DNA from: Massilia agilis | Lineage (GTDB): Bacteria > Pseudomonadota > Gammaproteobacteria > Burkholderiales > Burkholderiaceae_D | Assembly (NCBI RefSeq): GCF_024756255.1 | Contig: NZ_JANUHB010000008.1 | Coordinates: 1 to 64,000 of the forward strand | Direction of reading: 5' to 3' | DNA length: 64,000 bases | Part shown: positions 41,633-50,011 of the stretch, piece after piece | Position numbering within the stretch: position 1 is the first letter of the stretch | Layout of the letters: the number at the start of each line of letters is the position of its first letter | The notes under the pieces: model-generated | The model's database searches: none | Told to the model about the DNA's origin: nothing | What the model saw: only the letters and a program-made list of their open reading frames with translations | Translations under genes and position numbers: made by a program

Positions 41633-41716
41633 GTAGGGTGGGCAGCTTGCCTGCCCACGCTTCCAGATCACGCAGGCGCTGCATGAACGCGTGGGCAGAC
41701 GAGCTGCCCACCCTAC
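41633..41716. repeat. Two-hairpin dispersed repeat, copy E
   Basis: 84 bases with ends GTAGGGTGGGC and GCCCACCCTAC. It exactly fills the space between the convergent pyrE and GST genes: 3 bases from the pyrE stop and 5 from the GST stop. The two hairpins could serve as a bidirectional terminator. Confidence 0.85.
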
Positions 41717-41721
41717 GGGTC

Positions 41722-42372
41722 TTACGCGTTCGCCACTTTCGGCGCATACAGCGCCAGCTGGTCCGCGAGCGCCTTCTTGAAAGCGGCCCGCGCGGTGCAG
41801 CGGTCCAGGTACGCCTTCAGGTGCGGGAACCGGGCCACGTGATCGGTCGCGCCGAGCAGGCGCAGCACCGTGACCATGAGGATGTCGGCGGCGCTGAAGC
41901 CGCCCGCCAGGTACTCGCGTCCTTCCAGCCATGCATCCAGGTCGCGCAGGCGTTGTAGCACCGTTTCTTCCAGCGCCGGGCGGCGCTCTTTTGCCCATGC
42001 TTCGCCGGACGAGAACGCGAGCAGGCTCACCAGGTTGAGCACGTGCGGTTCGACGGTGTTGAGCGCGGCGAACATCCATGTGTGAACGTGGGCGCGGGCA
42101 GCGGGCGCGTCCAGCAGCAGGGCGGGCGTTTTCTCGCCCAGGTGCAGCAAAATGGCGCCCGATTCGAACAGCGACAGATCCCCGTCCTGCAGCATCGGCA
42201 CCTGGCCAAACGGCTGCTGCTGGCGGTATGCCGGGGAATGCCGTTCGTCGAACTCGATCAGGCGCAGCTGGTACGGCAGGCCGGCCTCTTCGAGCGCCCA
42301 GCGCACGCGCAGGTCGCGCACGAAGCCGATGGCAAACGAGGGGACGGAGCGGTAGGTGGTCAGGGTGTACAT
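41722..42372 (-). CDS. Glutathione S-transferase family protein
   Basis: 216 residues: an N-terminal thioredoxin-like half (RVRWALEEAGLPYQLRLIEFDERHSPAYRQQQPFGQVPMLQDGDLSLFESGAIL) with the cis-Pro (QVPML) and Glu-Ser glutathione contacts, then an all-helical C-terminal half with FSAADILMVTVLRLL. AAGGAGAG lies 6 bases before ATG 42372. Divergent from a TetR regulator across a perfect palindrome, so it is probably that regulator's target. The substrate is unknown. Confidence 0.9.
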   Translation of the reverse strand: MYTLTTYRSVPSFAIGFVRDLRVRWALEEAGLPYQLRLIEFDERHSPAYRQQQPFGQVPMLQDGDLSLFESGAILLHLGEKTPALLLDAPAARAHVHTWMFAALNTVEPHVLNLVSLLAFSSGEAWAKERRPALEETVLQRLRDLDAWLEGREYLAGGFSAADILMVTVLRLLGATDHVARFPHLKAYLDRCTARAAFKKALADQLALYAPKVANA

Positions 42373-42417
42373 GCTTGCTCTCCTTGGTTGGACAAGCCGC
42401 AGGATACGGACCTTGAT

Positions 42418-42437
42418 AATATGTTCAAGAACATATT
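42418..42437. promoter_or_regulatory. Perfect 20-bp palindrome, probable TetR operator
   Basis: AATATGTTC-AA-GAACATATT: 9-bp arms with no mismatch, in the 105-base gap between the divergent GST and TetR genes. Repressor binding here would control both promoters. Confidence 0.8.
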
Positions 42438-42477
42438 TTGAATCGCCCGATAATGGGGTCCTGAGGAGGACAAGAAG

Positions 42478-43059
42478 ATGCCCTACACCAGCGAACACAA
42501 GGCACGCACCCGCGCCCGGATCGTCGAGTCGGCGCGCAAGCTGTTCAACCGGCACGGGTTCGAGAAGGTGTCGATCGACTGCATCATGGCCGACGCCGGG
42601 CTCACGCGCGGCGGCTTCTACAATCACTTTGGCAGCAAGGACGAACTGTACGCGGCGGCCGTCGAGAGCTTCAGCTCGTGCAATCCGTTCCGCCCCGACT
42701 TCAAGGGCCGGCCGGCGCCCACGCCGATGGAGCTGGCGCGCAGGATCGTCGACATCTACCTGAGCGACGAGGTGCTGGGCAGCCCCGACTACCATTGCCC
42801 GCTCTACGCGCTGCCAGGGGATGTGGCGCGGGCGGGCTTGATGCCGCAGAAGGCCTACACCCAGCTGGTGCGCAACCTGACCGAGGTCTATCGGCGCGCG
42901 CTGGCAGGGGCCGAGGATGGGGAGCAGCGCGCGCAGGCGATCCTGTCGCTGTGCGTGGGCGGCATGCTGCTGGCACGCACCACGGAGGACGCCGCGTTAT
43001 GCAGTTCGCTGCGGGCGTCAGCCAGGCGGCAGGCGCTGGCGCTGCTGGGCGATTGTTGA
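42478..43059 (+). CDS. TetR/AcrR family repressor
   Basis: 193 residues. The N-terminal DNA-binding domain is RARIVESARKLFNRHGFEKVSIDCIMADAGLTRGGFYNHFGSKDEL in pattern, the standard TetR helix-turn-helix. The C-terminal ligand domain contains several Cys (SFSSCNPF, DYHCPLYALP, LSLCVGG, ALCSSL), which leaves room for thiol or electrophile sensing. GAGGA lies upstream of the ATG. It probably represses itself and the divergent GST gene. Confidence 0.88.
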   Translation: MPYTSEHKARTRARIVESARKLFNRHGFEKVSIDCIMADAGLTRGGFYNHFGSKDELYAAAVESFSSCNPFRPDFKGRPAPTPMELARRIVDIYLSDEVLGSPDYHCPLYALPGDVARAGLMPQKAYTQLVRNLTEVYRRALAGAEDGEQRAQAILSLCVGGMLLARTTEDAALCSSLRASARRQALALLGDC

Positions 43060-43069
43060 GAGCCGGGAC

Positions 43070-43375
43070 TCAATCGTCGCCGGAGGCGGTGTCGATGATG
43101 TCGGAGATGTCCAGGTCACCGGCGTCGCGGCCGATGCCGCCGCTTCCCTTCGTCTCCGTCAAGCCGGCCTTATGCAATCTTCGTAGGGCAATTGTGCATC
43201 CCCCAGCGCATGACCCGATGATGAAAAAGCCGGCCGTCCGGTGCAGTCCGCGAGGATGGGTTCCGACCATATACGCCAGGTCAACGACAAGCACGACCGC
43301 GCACGCAAACAGGATGAGCTTCCAGCGGCCCTCGTAGGCGTACAGCTCGCGTCTGGTCAGGCGTCTGGTGGTCAT
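43070..43375 (-). CDS. Small membrane protein, unknown
   Basis: 101 residues with two hydrophobic helices (WKLILFACAVVLVVDLAYMVG and TAGFFIIGSCAGGCTIALRRL) and an acidic tail (DISDIIDTASGDD). ATG 43375 overlaps the stop of the GNAT gene in an ATGA arrangement and is preferred to an ATG 6 bases earlier. No family recognised. Probably translated together with the acetyltransferase; convergent with the TetR gene. Confidence 0.6.
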   Translation of the reverse strand: MTTRRLTRRELYAYEGRWKLILFACAVVLVVDLAYMVGTHPRGLHRTAGFFIIGSCAGGCTIALRRLHKAGLTETKGSGGIGRDAGDLDISDIIDTASGDD

Positions 43376-43839
43376 TCGCATGCCAGCTCTTTGGTCAGCG
43401 CATAGCGCGCGCCGCCCGGCGGGAAGTCGGGGAGTTTGCTAAACACCTTGTACCCCAGCTTTTCGTAGAACGGCAGTGCCTGAAAGCTGAGCGTTTCCAG
43501 AAAAGCGCGCGGACAGCCGCGCCGAATGGCCTCCTGCTCCGCTTGTGCCATCAAGGCGCGGCCATGCCCGCCCCCGCGCAGTGCTTCTGGCAACCACAGC
43601 GCCTGCACTTGCAGCCAGCCCAGGTAGGTGGCGCCAAGCAGTCCGCCAACCACCGTCCCCTCGGCGTCGCGCAGCGTGACAAGCAGGTAGTTCGGTGTAT
43701 CGCCCGCGGCCTTGGACGCATTGAATTCGGTCAGGCCGCGGACGATTGCCGCCATGTCGCCCGGTTCCGGCTTGCTCTCGACTGCCACGACGTATTCGCT
43801 GCTCACGCTGCCTCCGGTGTGGATTGGAATGACGGTCAT
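43372..43839 (-). CDS. GNAT family N-acetyltransferase
   Basis: 155 residues. The acetyl-CoA-binding motif appears as LWLPEALRGGGHGRALMAQAEQEAIRRGC, then AFLETLSFQALPFYEKLGYKVF, typical of the single-domain GNAT fold. The substrate cannot be predicted. It is first in a two-gene run with the small membrane protein and lies 28 bases downstream of the gatB terminator. Confidence 0.85.
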   Translation of the reverse strand: MTVIPIHTGGSVSSEYVVAVESKPEPGDMAAIVRGLTEFNASKAAGDTPNYLLVTLRDAEGTVVGGLLGATYLGWLQVQALWLPEALRGGGHGRALMAQAEQEAIRRGCPRAFLETLSFQALPFYEKLGYKVFSKLPDFPPGGARYALTKELACE

Positions 43840-43867
43840 CGTGGCACGAGAGCGTTGTCAACGCAAT

Positions 43868-43897
43868 AAAAAACCGGGGCGCGCAGGCCCCGGTTTT
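43868..43897 (-). terminator. Rho-independent terminator after gatB
   Basis: AAACCGGGGC and GCCCCGGTTT pair with a 6-base loop and A/T tracts on both sides, so it can work in either direction. It lies 21 bases past the gatB stop. Confidence 0.9.
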
Positions 43898-43917
43898 TGC
43901 GTGAAGAGAACGCGCGC

Positions 43918-45378
43918 TTAGCCCGCGAGCTTTTTCTTCAACAGCTCAGTCACCTGGGCCGGGTTGGCCTTGCCCTTCGATGCCTTCATGGTCTGGCCGA
44001 TCAGCGCGTTGATCGCCGCTTCCTTGCCGGCGCGGTACTGCTCGACCGACTTGGCGTTGTTGGCCAACACCTCGTCCACGATCGCTTCCAGCGCGCCGGT
44101 GTCGGAGATCTGCTTCAGGCCCTTCTGCTCGATCACGATGTCGGCCAGGTTCTCGTCGCCCGACTTCGCTTCCCACATCGCCTGGAACACTTCCTTGGCC
44201 GCCTTGTTCGAGATGGTGCCGTCGGCGATGCGCTTAAGGAGCAGGGCCAGTTGCGACGCTTCCACCGGCGCTTCGTTGATCGACACGCCTTCGCGGTTCA
44301 GGGTCGAGGACACGTCGCCCATCATCCAGTTGGCGGCGGCCTTGGCGTTTTCCTTGCCGGCCTTGGCGACGATGGCTTCGTAGTAGGTCGCCATCTCCTG
44401 TGATGAGGTCAGCACGTTGGCATCGTACGCGGGCAGGCCGTAGTCGTTGACGAAGCGTTCACGCATCGCTGCCGGCAGTTCGGGCATGTCGGCCTTCACG
44501 CGCTCGATCCAGTCCTGGCCGATCACCAGCGGCGGCAGGTCGGGGTCGGGGAAGTAGCGGTAGTCCTGCGCGTCTTCCTTGGTGCGCATCTCGCGGGTTT
44601 CCTTGCGGTCCGGGTCCCACAGGCGCGTGGCCTGCACCACCTTGCCGCCGTCCTCGATCAGTTCGATCTGGCGCCGCACTTCGTAGTGGATCGCCTCTTC
44701 CATGAAGCGGAACGAGTTCAGGTTCTTGATCTCGCAGCGGGTGCCGAATTCCTTCTGGCCGACCGGACGCACCGACACGTTCACGTCGCAGCGGAACGAG
44801 CCTTCCTGCATGTTGCCGTCGCAGACGCCGAGCCACATCACCAGCGAGTGCAGGGCCTTGGCGTAGGCGACCGCCTCGGCGGCGCTGCGCATTTCGGGTT
44901 CGGACACGATCTCCAGCAGCGGCGTGCCGGCGCGATTGAGGTCGATGCCGCTCATGCCGGCGTAGTCCTCGTGCAGCGACTTGCCGGCGTCTTCCTCGAG
45001 GTGGGCGCGGGTCAGGTTGACGGTCTTGAACTCCTGCTTGCCGTCCTTCTCGTACCAGAAGCTGATGGTGCCGCCCTGGACCACCGGGTCCTCGAACTGG
45101 CTGATCTGGTAGCCCTTGGGCAGGTCCGGGTAGAAGTAGTTCTTGCGGGCGAACACCGAGACCGGGGCGATTTTTGCGCCCACGGCCAGGCCGAAGCGGA
45201 TCGCGCGTTCGACCGCGCCGCGGTTCAGTACCGGCAGCACGCCCGGCAGCGCCAGGTCCACGGGGCTGGCCTGGGTGTTGGGTTCGGCGCCGAACTTGAT
45301 CGAGCTGCCGCTGAAGATTTTGGAGTTGGTCGTGAGCTGGACGTGGTTCTCAAGACCGATGACGACTTCCCATTGCAT
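43918..45378 (-). CDS. gatB: Aspartyl/glutamyl-tRNA amidotransferase subunit B
   Basis: 486 residues. With GatA and GatC it converts misacylated Glu-tRNA(Gln) and/or Asp-tRNA(Asn) to the correct form. MQWEVVIGLENHVQLTTNSKIFSGSS, LPVLNRGAVE, RAGTPLLEIVSEPEMRS and a C-terminal YqeY-like tRNA-binding domain (LKKKLAG end) are standard. ATG 45378 gives the family start. 69 bases with a half copy of the dispersed repeat separate it from gatA. Confidence 0.95.
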   Translation of the reverse strand: MQWEVVIGLENHVQLTTNSKIFSGSSIKFGAEPNTQASPVDLALPGVLPVLNRGAVERAIRFGLAVGAKIAPVSVFARKNYFYPDLPKGYQISQFEDPVVQGGTISFWYEKDGKQEFKTVNLTRAHLEEDAGKSLHEDYAGMSGIDLNRAGTPLLEIVSEPEMRSAAEAVAYAKALHSLVMWLGVCDGNMQEGSFRCDVNVSVRPVGQKEFGTRCEIKNLNSFRFMEEAIHYEVRRQIELIEDGGKVVQATRLWDPDRKETREMRTKEDAQDYRYFPDPDLPPLVIGQDWIERVKADMPELPAAMRERFVNDYGLPAYDANVLTSSQEMATYYEAIVAKAGKENAKAAANWMMGDVSSTLNREGVSINEAPVEASQLALLLKRIADGTISNKAAKEVFQAMWEAKSGDENLADIVIEQKGLKQISDTGALEAIVDEVLANNAKSVEQYRAGKEAAINALIGQTMKASKGKANPAQVTELLKKKLAG

Positions 45379-45413
45379 GATTTTTCTCTCTTTGCGAGTA
45401 TTCGGGCGCTGGT

Positions 45414-45446
45414 TGAACGCGTGGGCAGGAGACCTGCCCACCCTAC
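45414..45446. repeat. Dispersed repeat, half copy F
   Basis: Only the right hairpin is present: AACGCGTGGGCAGG, then CCTGCCCACCCTAC. It lies between gatA and gatB, 1 base from the gatA stop codon and about 35 bases before the gatB ATG. Confidence 0.75.
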
Positions 45447-45447
45447 G

Positions 45448-46923
45448 TTAGACGCCTTGCGGCGCGCGTTGATGCCAGTCGGTCGCTTGCTGGTACTGGT
45501 GCGCGATGTTCAGCAGCTTCGCTTCGGCAAAGTAGTTGCCGATGATTTGCAGGCCGACCGGACGGTTGGCGTTCTTCTCGCCCTGGCCGAAACCGACCGG
45601 GATCGACATGCCGGGCAGGCCCGCCAGGCTGGTCGAGAGCGTGAAGATGTCGGCCAGGTAGTTGGCCACCGGGTCGTTCGATTTCGCGCCCAGGTCCCAT
45701 GCCACGCTCGGGGCCACCGGGCCCATGATGACGTCGCACTGGTCGCGGAAGGCGGCCTGGAAGTCGTCGGCGATCATGCGGCGGATCTTTTGCGCCTGCA
45801 CGTAGTAGGCGTCGTAGTAGCCGTGGCACAGCACGTAGGTGCCAACCATGATGCGGCGCTGGACCTCGGGGCCGAAGCCTTCGGCGCGGGTCTTCTTGTA
45901 CATGTCCTGCAGGTCCTTGTACTCCGGCGCGCGGAAGCCGTAGCGCACACCGTCAAAGCGCGACAGGTTCGAGGAAGCCTCGGCCGGCGCAATGATGTAG
46001 TAGGTCGGGATCGACAGGCTGGTGCGCGGCAGCGAGATGTCCACCAGGGTGGCGCCGAGCTTGACGAACTGCTCCAGTGCGGCGCGCACGGCGGCCTCGA
46101 CGTCGGCTGCCAGGCCCTCGCCGAAGTACTCCTTGGGCACGCCGATGCGCAGGCCGTTCAGCGGCTTGGCGAGGTCGCGGCCGAAGTCTTCGCGCACGTT
46201 GCCCTGTTCGGGCGTGAGGCTGGTCGAGTCGCGCTCGTCAAAGCCCGTCATTTCGTTCAGCAGCAGCGCGCAGTCCTCGGCGGTCTGCGCCATCGGGCCG
46301 CCCTGGTCGAGCGAGGAGGCGAACGCGATCATGCCGAAACGCGACACGCGCCCATAGGTGGGCTTGATGCCGGTGATGCCGCAGAAGGCGGCCGGCTGGC
46401 GGATCGAGCCGCCGGTGTCGGTGCCGGTGGCGCCCGGCGCCAGGCGCGCGGCCACTGCCGCGGCCGAGCCGCCTGACGAGCCGCCCGGCACGGCCTGCTG
46501 GTCCCACGGGTTCTTCACCGCGCCGAAGGCCGAATTCTCGTTCGAGCCGCCCATGGCGAACTCGTCGCAATTGAGTTTACCGAGCGTGACCATGCCGGCC
46601 GCATTGAATTTTTCGACGACGGTCGCGTCGAATGGGCTGACATAGTTACCCAGCATTTTGGACGAGGCGGTCGAGCGCCAGCCGCGCGTGACGAAGATGT
46701 CCTTGTGCGCGATGGGCACGCCGGTGAGCACGCCCGCGGTACCCTGGGCGATGCGTTCGTCGGCGGCCCGGGCCTGCGCCAGCGACAGCTCGGGCTCGAC
46801 ATCCAGGAAGGCGTTCAGGTTGCTGGCGGCGATGCGGTCCAGGTAGTGCTGGGCCAGTTCGGTGGCCGACACCTGCTTGGACTGGAGCAGCGCCGACAGT
46901 TCTTTGATGGTCTTGTTATGCAT
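45448..46923 (-). CDS. gatA: Aspartyl/glutamyl-tRNA amidotransferase subunit A
   Basis: 491-residue amidase subunit releasing ammonia from glutamine. The catalytic Ser-cisSer-Lys triad is Lys74 (GVPIAHKD), Ser149 (PGGSSGGS) and Ser173 (TDTGGSIR). TYGRVSRFGMIAFASSLDQGGPMAQT is the conserved amidase core. The gene follows gatC by 13 bases. Its stop lies directly beside a half copy of the dispersed repeat, so the extreme C-terminus (HQRAPQGV) may have been shaped by it. Confidence 0.96.
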   Translation of the reverse strand: MHNKTIKELSALLQSKQVSATELAQHYLDRIAASNLNAFLDVEPELSLAQARAADERIAQGTAGVLTGVPIAHKDIFVTRGWRSTASSKMLGNYVSPFDATVVEKFNAAGMVTLGKLNCDEFAMGGSNENSAFGAVKNPWDQQAVPGGSSGGSAAAVAARLAPGATGTDTGGSIRQPAAFCGITGIKPTYGRVSRFGMIAFASSLDQGGPMAQTAEDCALLLNEMTGFDERDSTSLTPEQGNVREDFGRDLAKPLNGLRIGVPKEYFGEGLAADVEAAVRAALEQFVKLGATLVDISLPRTSLSIPTYYIIAPAEASSNLSRFDGVRYGFRAPEYKDLQDMYKKTRAEGFGPEVQRRIMVGTYVLCHGYYDAYYVQAQKIRRMIADDFQAAFRDQCDVIMGPVAPSVAWDLGAKSNDPVANYLADIFTLSTSLAGLPGMSIPVGFGQGEKNANRPVGLQIIGNYFAEAKLLNIAHQYQQATDWHQRAPQGV

Positions 46924-46936
46924 GCTGCGTACCTTG

Positions 46937-47236
46937 TTATTCGATCACTTTCGGCACCAGGTACAGGCCGTCCTGGGACTTGGGCGCGGGCTTCTGGTAG
47001 TCCTCGCGATGGTTTTCCTCGGTGACCACATCCTCGCGCAGGCGCAGCGGCAGCGCCAGGATGGCCGAGAGCGGCTGGGCGAGCGGCGCCACGCCGCTGG
47101 TGTCGACCGCCTGCATCTGTTCGGCCAGCGCGAAGATGCCGTTCAACTCGGTGAGCATCTTCTCGGCGTGGGCTTCGTCCATATCGAGCTGGGCCAGGTT
47201 GGCGATCCGTTTAACGTCTGATAGTGTCAGGGACAT
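46937..47236 (-). CDS. gatC: Aspartyl/glutamyl-tRNA amidotransferase subunit C
   Basis: 99 residues: MSLTLSDVKRIANLAQLDMDEAH, then ELNGIFALAEQMQAVDTSGVAPLAQP and a C-terminal LRLREDVVTEENHREDYQKPAPKSQDGLYLVPKVIE with the usual PKVIE end. It is the stabilising subunit that wraps between GatA and GatB. First gene of gatCAB, divergent from mreB. Confidence 0.94.
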   Translation of the reverse strand: MSLTLSDVKRIANLAQLDMDEAHAEKMLTELNGIFALAEQMQAVDTSGVAPLAQPLSAILALPLRLREDVVTEENHREDYQKPAPKSQDGLYLVPKVIE

Positions 47237-47543
47237 GGCTAGGGCGCGGCATGGCTGCCGCGGGCAAAATGGTTGGGCGAATGGTGAAACCTGATTCCTT
47301 GCCGGCTACGGTCGATAAAACCTTGGTAACGCGGCCGAATTCGCTTGTCTCGTCCTTGTGAAATCGAAGGGGTTTCGCGAAATAATCGGCAAATTATAAG
47401 GTAGAATGGCGGGCTAATGCGTTGCTGGCGCCGAAAGGGGCCGGCCGCGGGGCCGCCAGCGGCCGACCGCGGCGACGGGCTCGGGCACGGCATCTCCACT
47501 CCATCAATGTTTAGCGCACCCGACTTGCGCATTCAGGACACAC
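47237..47543. other. Divergent gatC/mreB intergenic region
   Basis: 307 bases without a credible gene. It must hold the gatC and mreB promoters. Possible -10 hexamers toward mreB are TATAAG (47395-47400) and TAGAAT (47402-47407), in the only AT-rich stretch (about 47340-47410). The remaining 110 bases before mreB would be a GC-rich leader. I see no convincing operator or riboswitch. Confidence 0.5.
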
Positions 47544-48587
47544 ATGTTTGGTTTTTTACGCAGCTACTTTTCGAATGACCTGGCAATCGACCTGGGCACC
47601 GCCAATACGCTGATCTATGTGCGCGGGCTGGGCATCGTGCTGGACGAGCCGTCGGTCGTCGCGATCCGCCAGGAGGGCGGGCCGAACGGCAAGAAGACCA
47701 TCCAGGCCGTCGGCAAGGAAGCCAAGCAGATGCTCGGCAAAGTCCCCGGCAACATCGAAGCGATCCGTCCCATGAAGGACGGCGTGATCGCCGACTTCAC
47801 CGTCACCGAGCAGATGCTCAAGCAGTTCATCCGCATGGTGCACGACTCCAAATTCTTCCGCCCGTCGCCGCGCATCATCATCTGCGTGCCGTGCGGCTCC
47901 ACCCAGGTCGAACGCCGCGCGATCCGCGAGTCGGCGCTGGGCGCGGGCGCCTCGCAGGTGTACCTGATCGAAGAGCCGATGGCCGCCGCGATCGGCGCCG
48001 GCCTGCCGGTGGCCGAGGCGACCGGCTCGATGGTGGTGGATATCGGCGGCGGCACCACCGAGGTCGGCATCATCTCGCTGGGCGGCATGGTGTACAAGGG
48101 CTCGGTGCGCGTGGGCGGCGACAAGTTCGATGAAGCGATCGTCAATTACATCCGCCGCAACTACGGCATGCTGATCGGCGAACAGACCGCCGAGGCGATC
48201 AAGAAGGCGATCGGTTCGGCCTTCCCGGGTTCCGAAGTCAAGGAGATGGAAGTCAAGGGCCGCAACCTGTCCGAGGGCATCCCGCGTTCGTTCACGATCT
48301 CATCCAACGAGATCCTGGAAGCGCTGACCGACCCGCTCAACAACATCGTCTCGGCCGTCAAGAACGCGCTCGAACAGACCCCGCCGGAACTGGGCGCCGA
48401 CATCGCCGAGAAGGGCATGATGCTCACCGGCGGCGGCGCGCTGCTGCGCGACCTGGACCGCTTGCTGATGGAAGAGACCGGCCTGCCGGTGCTGGTGGCC
48501 GAAGATCCGCTGACCTGCGTGGTGCGCGGCTCGGGCATGGCGCTCGAGCGCATGGACAAGCTGGGCTCGATCTTCTCGTACGAATAA
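47544..48587 (+). CDS. mreB: Rod shape-determining actin MreB
   Basis: 347-residue bacterial actin that forms membrane-bound filaments guiding the elongasome. The N-terminus MFGFLRSYFSNDLAIDLGTANTLIYVRGLG has the amphipathic membrane helix and first phosphate loop; MVVDIGGGTTEVGIISLGG is the second. ALTDPLNNIVSAVKNALEQTPPELGADI is also typical. It heads mreBCD-mrdAB-rlpA, with a long hairpin after it that may reduce read-through. Confidence 0.97.
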   Translation: MFGFLRSYFSNDLAIDLGTANTLIYVRGLGIVLDEPSVVAIRQEGGPNGKKTIQAVGKEAKQMLGKVPGNIEAIRPMKDGVIADFTVTEQMLKQFIRMVHDSKFFRPSPRIIICVPCGSTQVERRAIRESALGAGASQVYLIEEPMAAAIGAGLPVAEATGSMVVDIGGGTTEVGIISLGGMVYKGSVRVGGDKFDEAIVNYIRRNYGMLIGEQTAEAIKKAIGSAFPGSEVKEMEVKGRNLSEGIPRSFTISSNEILEALTDPLNNIVSAVKNALEQTPPELGADIAEKGMMLTGGGALLRDLDRLLMEETGLPVLVAEDPLTCVVRGSGMALERMDKLGSIFSYE

Positions 48588-48604
48588 GCGTGTACTGCGC
48601 CTAG

Positions 48605-48651
48605 ACGCGGGCAGGGCGCGCGGCTTTCCAGGGCCGCGCGACTGCCCGCGT
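48605..48651 (+). terminator. Long GC hairpin between mreB and mreC
   Basis: ACGCGGGCAG pairs with CTGCCCGCGT and, inside, CGCGCGGC with GCCGCGCG, around a TTTCCAGG-like loop: 18 base pairs with a small internal mismatch. There is no U-tract after it, so it is more likely a partial terminator, pause or RNA-stability element than a full stop. Confidence 0.6.
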
Positions 48652-48688
48652 TGACCTTGGGGACCGGCGCATTCATTATTCTCAACTC

Positions 48689-50011
48689 ATGGAATACAGT
48701 CCACCGCCACTTTTCAAACAGGGCGCCCCGGCGCGGGTGAAGGTGACGGTGTTCGCGCTCATTTCCATTGCGCTGCTCGTCATCGACGCGCGCCTGCACG
48801 CGCTCACCGCGGTGCGCCAGGTGGCCGCGACGGTCCTGTACCCGTTCCAAATGGTGGCCCTGATGCCGCGCGACGCGTTGACGTCGATGGGCGACTACTT
48901 TTCGTCGCTGTCGTCGCTGCAGAAGGAAGTGGCCGAGCTCAAGAGCCAGCAGGTGGCCACCTCGCAGGCGCTGCAGCAGGCGCAGCTGCAGATGGCGGAG
49001 AACGCCCACCTGCGCAAGCTCATGGACGCGCGCGAGCACCTGCCGGTGCACTCGATGATGAGCGAGATCCTGTACGACGCGCGCGATCCGGCGGTGCACA
49101 AGGTCGTGCTCGACCGCGGCATGAAGAACGGCGTCACGCTGGGCCTGCCGGTGATCGACCACGCCGGCGTGGTGGGCCAGGTCACGCGCGTGTTCCCGTT
49201 CACGTCCGAGGTGACGCTGTTGACCGACAAGGAGCAGGCCATTCCCGTGCAGGTGCTGCGCTCGGGCCTGCGCAGCGTGGCCTACGGCCGCGGCCAGTCG
49301 GGCCTTTTGGACCTGCGCTTTGTCGCGCCCAACGCCGACATCCAGGTGGGTGACGTGCTGGTCACGTCGGGCCTGGACGGCATGTACCCGGCCGGGCTGG
49401 CGGTGGCCAAGGTGATCCAGGTCGAGAGCGTTGGCCAGGGCGCGTTCGGGCGCGTGGTATGCCAGCCGCTGGCCGGCATCGACCGCAACCGGCAACTCCT
49501 GATCGTGATGTCGAGCGAGGCCAAGCCGCCGCGCCCGGCCGGGGAAGCCGGCAAGACGGTTGCGCTGAACAAGAAGAACCTGCCGGCGATGGACCCGGTG
49601 CCGCTGCCGCCGCTGCCTTCGGCGCCGCTGCCGGCGCAGCAGCCTTCCGGCACCGCGCCCGCAGCGGGAGCGGCCCAGGCGCCCGGCGCAGCGGTGCAGG
49701 GCGCACCGGCCGCAACGGGCGCTGCCCAGCATCCGCCGGCCGCAACCAACGTCGTTCCGCAAGCTGCCGCCAGCCCGCGCGGCGCCGCCGGCACGCCGGC
49801 CCAGACGCCAGCGGCGGCCACGTCGGCGCAGCGCGCGCCGTCGCCCGCCACGGTGCCGGCCGCAGGGGGCGCTGCGCAACGCGCTGCACCCGCGGCCGCC
49901 ACGCCGGCACAGGCCGCGGCCGCGCAAAAGCCGTCGCAGCCGGCGCGCGCCGGCGCCACCACCGCCGCGGCCGCCGTGCCGCAGCAGGCGCAACGCAAGG
50001 AGGGCGCGTAA
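48689..50011 (+). CDS. mreC: Rod shape-determining protein MreC, long C-terminal tail
   Basis: 440 residues: one membrane helix near the N-terminus (VFALISIALLVIDARL), a coiled coil (LQKEVAELKSQQVATSQALQQAQLQMAENAHLRKL in pattern) and the two periplasmic beta-barrel domains (VLDRGMKNGVTLGLPVIDHAGVVGQV, GDVLVTSGLDGMYPAGLAVAKV). Typical MreC proteins end soon after. Here about 150 extra residues rich in Ala, Pro and Gln follow, with no recognisable domain. The stop overlaps the mreD ATG (TAATG). Function in elongation is well supported; the tail's role is unknown. Confidence 0.95.
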   Translation: MEYSPPPLFKQGAPARVKVTVFALISIALLVIDARLHALTAVRQVAATVLYPFQMVALMPRDALTSMGDYFSSLSSLQKEVAELKSQQVATSQALQQAQLQMAENAHLRKLMDAREHLPVHSMMSEILYDARDPAVHKVVLDRGMKNGVTLGLPVIDHAGVVGQVTRVFPFTSEVTLLTDKEQAIPVQVLRSGLRSVAYGRGQSGLLDLRFVAPNADIQVGDVLVTSGLDGMYPAGLAVAKVIQVESVGQGAFGRVVCQPLAGIDRNRQLLIVMSSEAKPPRPAGEAGKTVALNKKNLPAMDPVPLPPLPSAPLPAQQPSGTAPAAGAAQAPGAAVQGAPAATGAAQHPPAATNVVPQAAASPRGAAGTPAQTPAAATSAQRAPSPATVPAAGGAAQRAAPAAATPAQAAAAQKPSQPARAGATTAAAAVPQQAQRKEGA

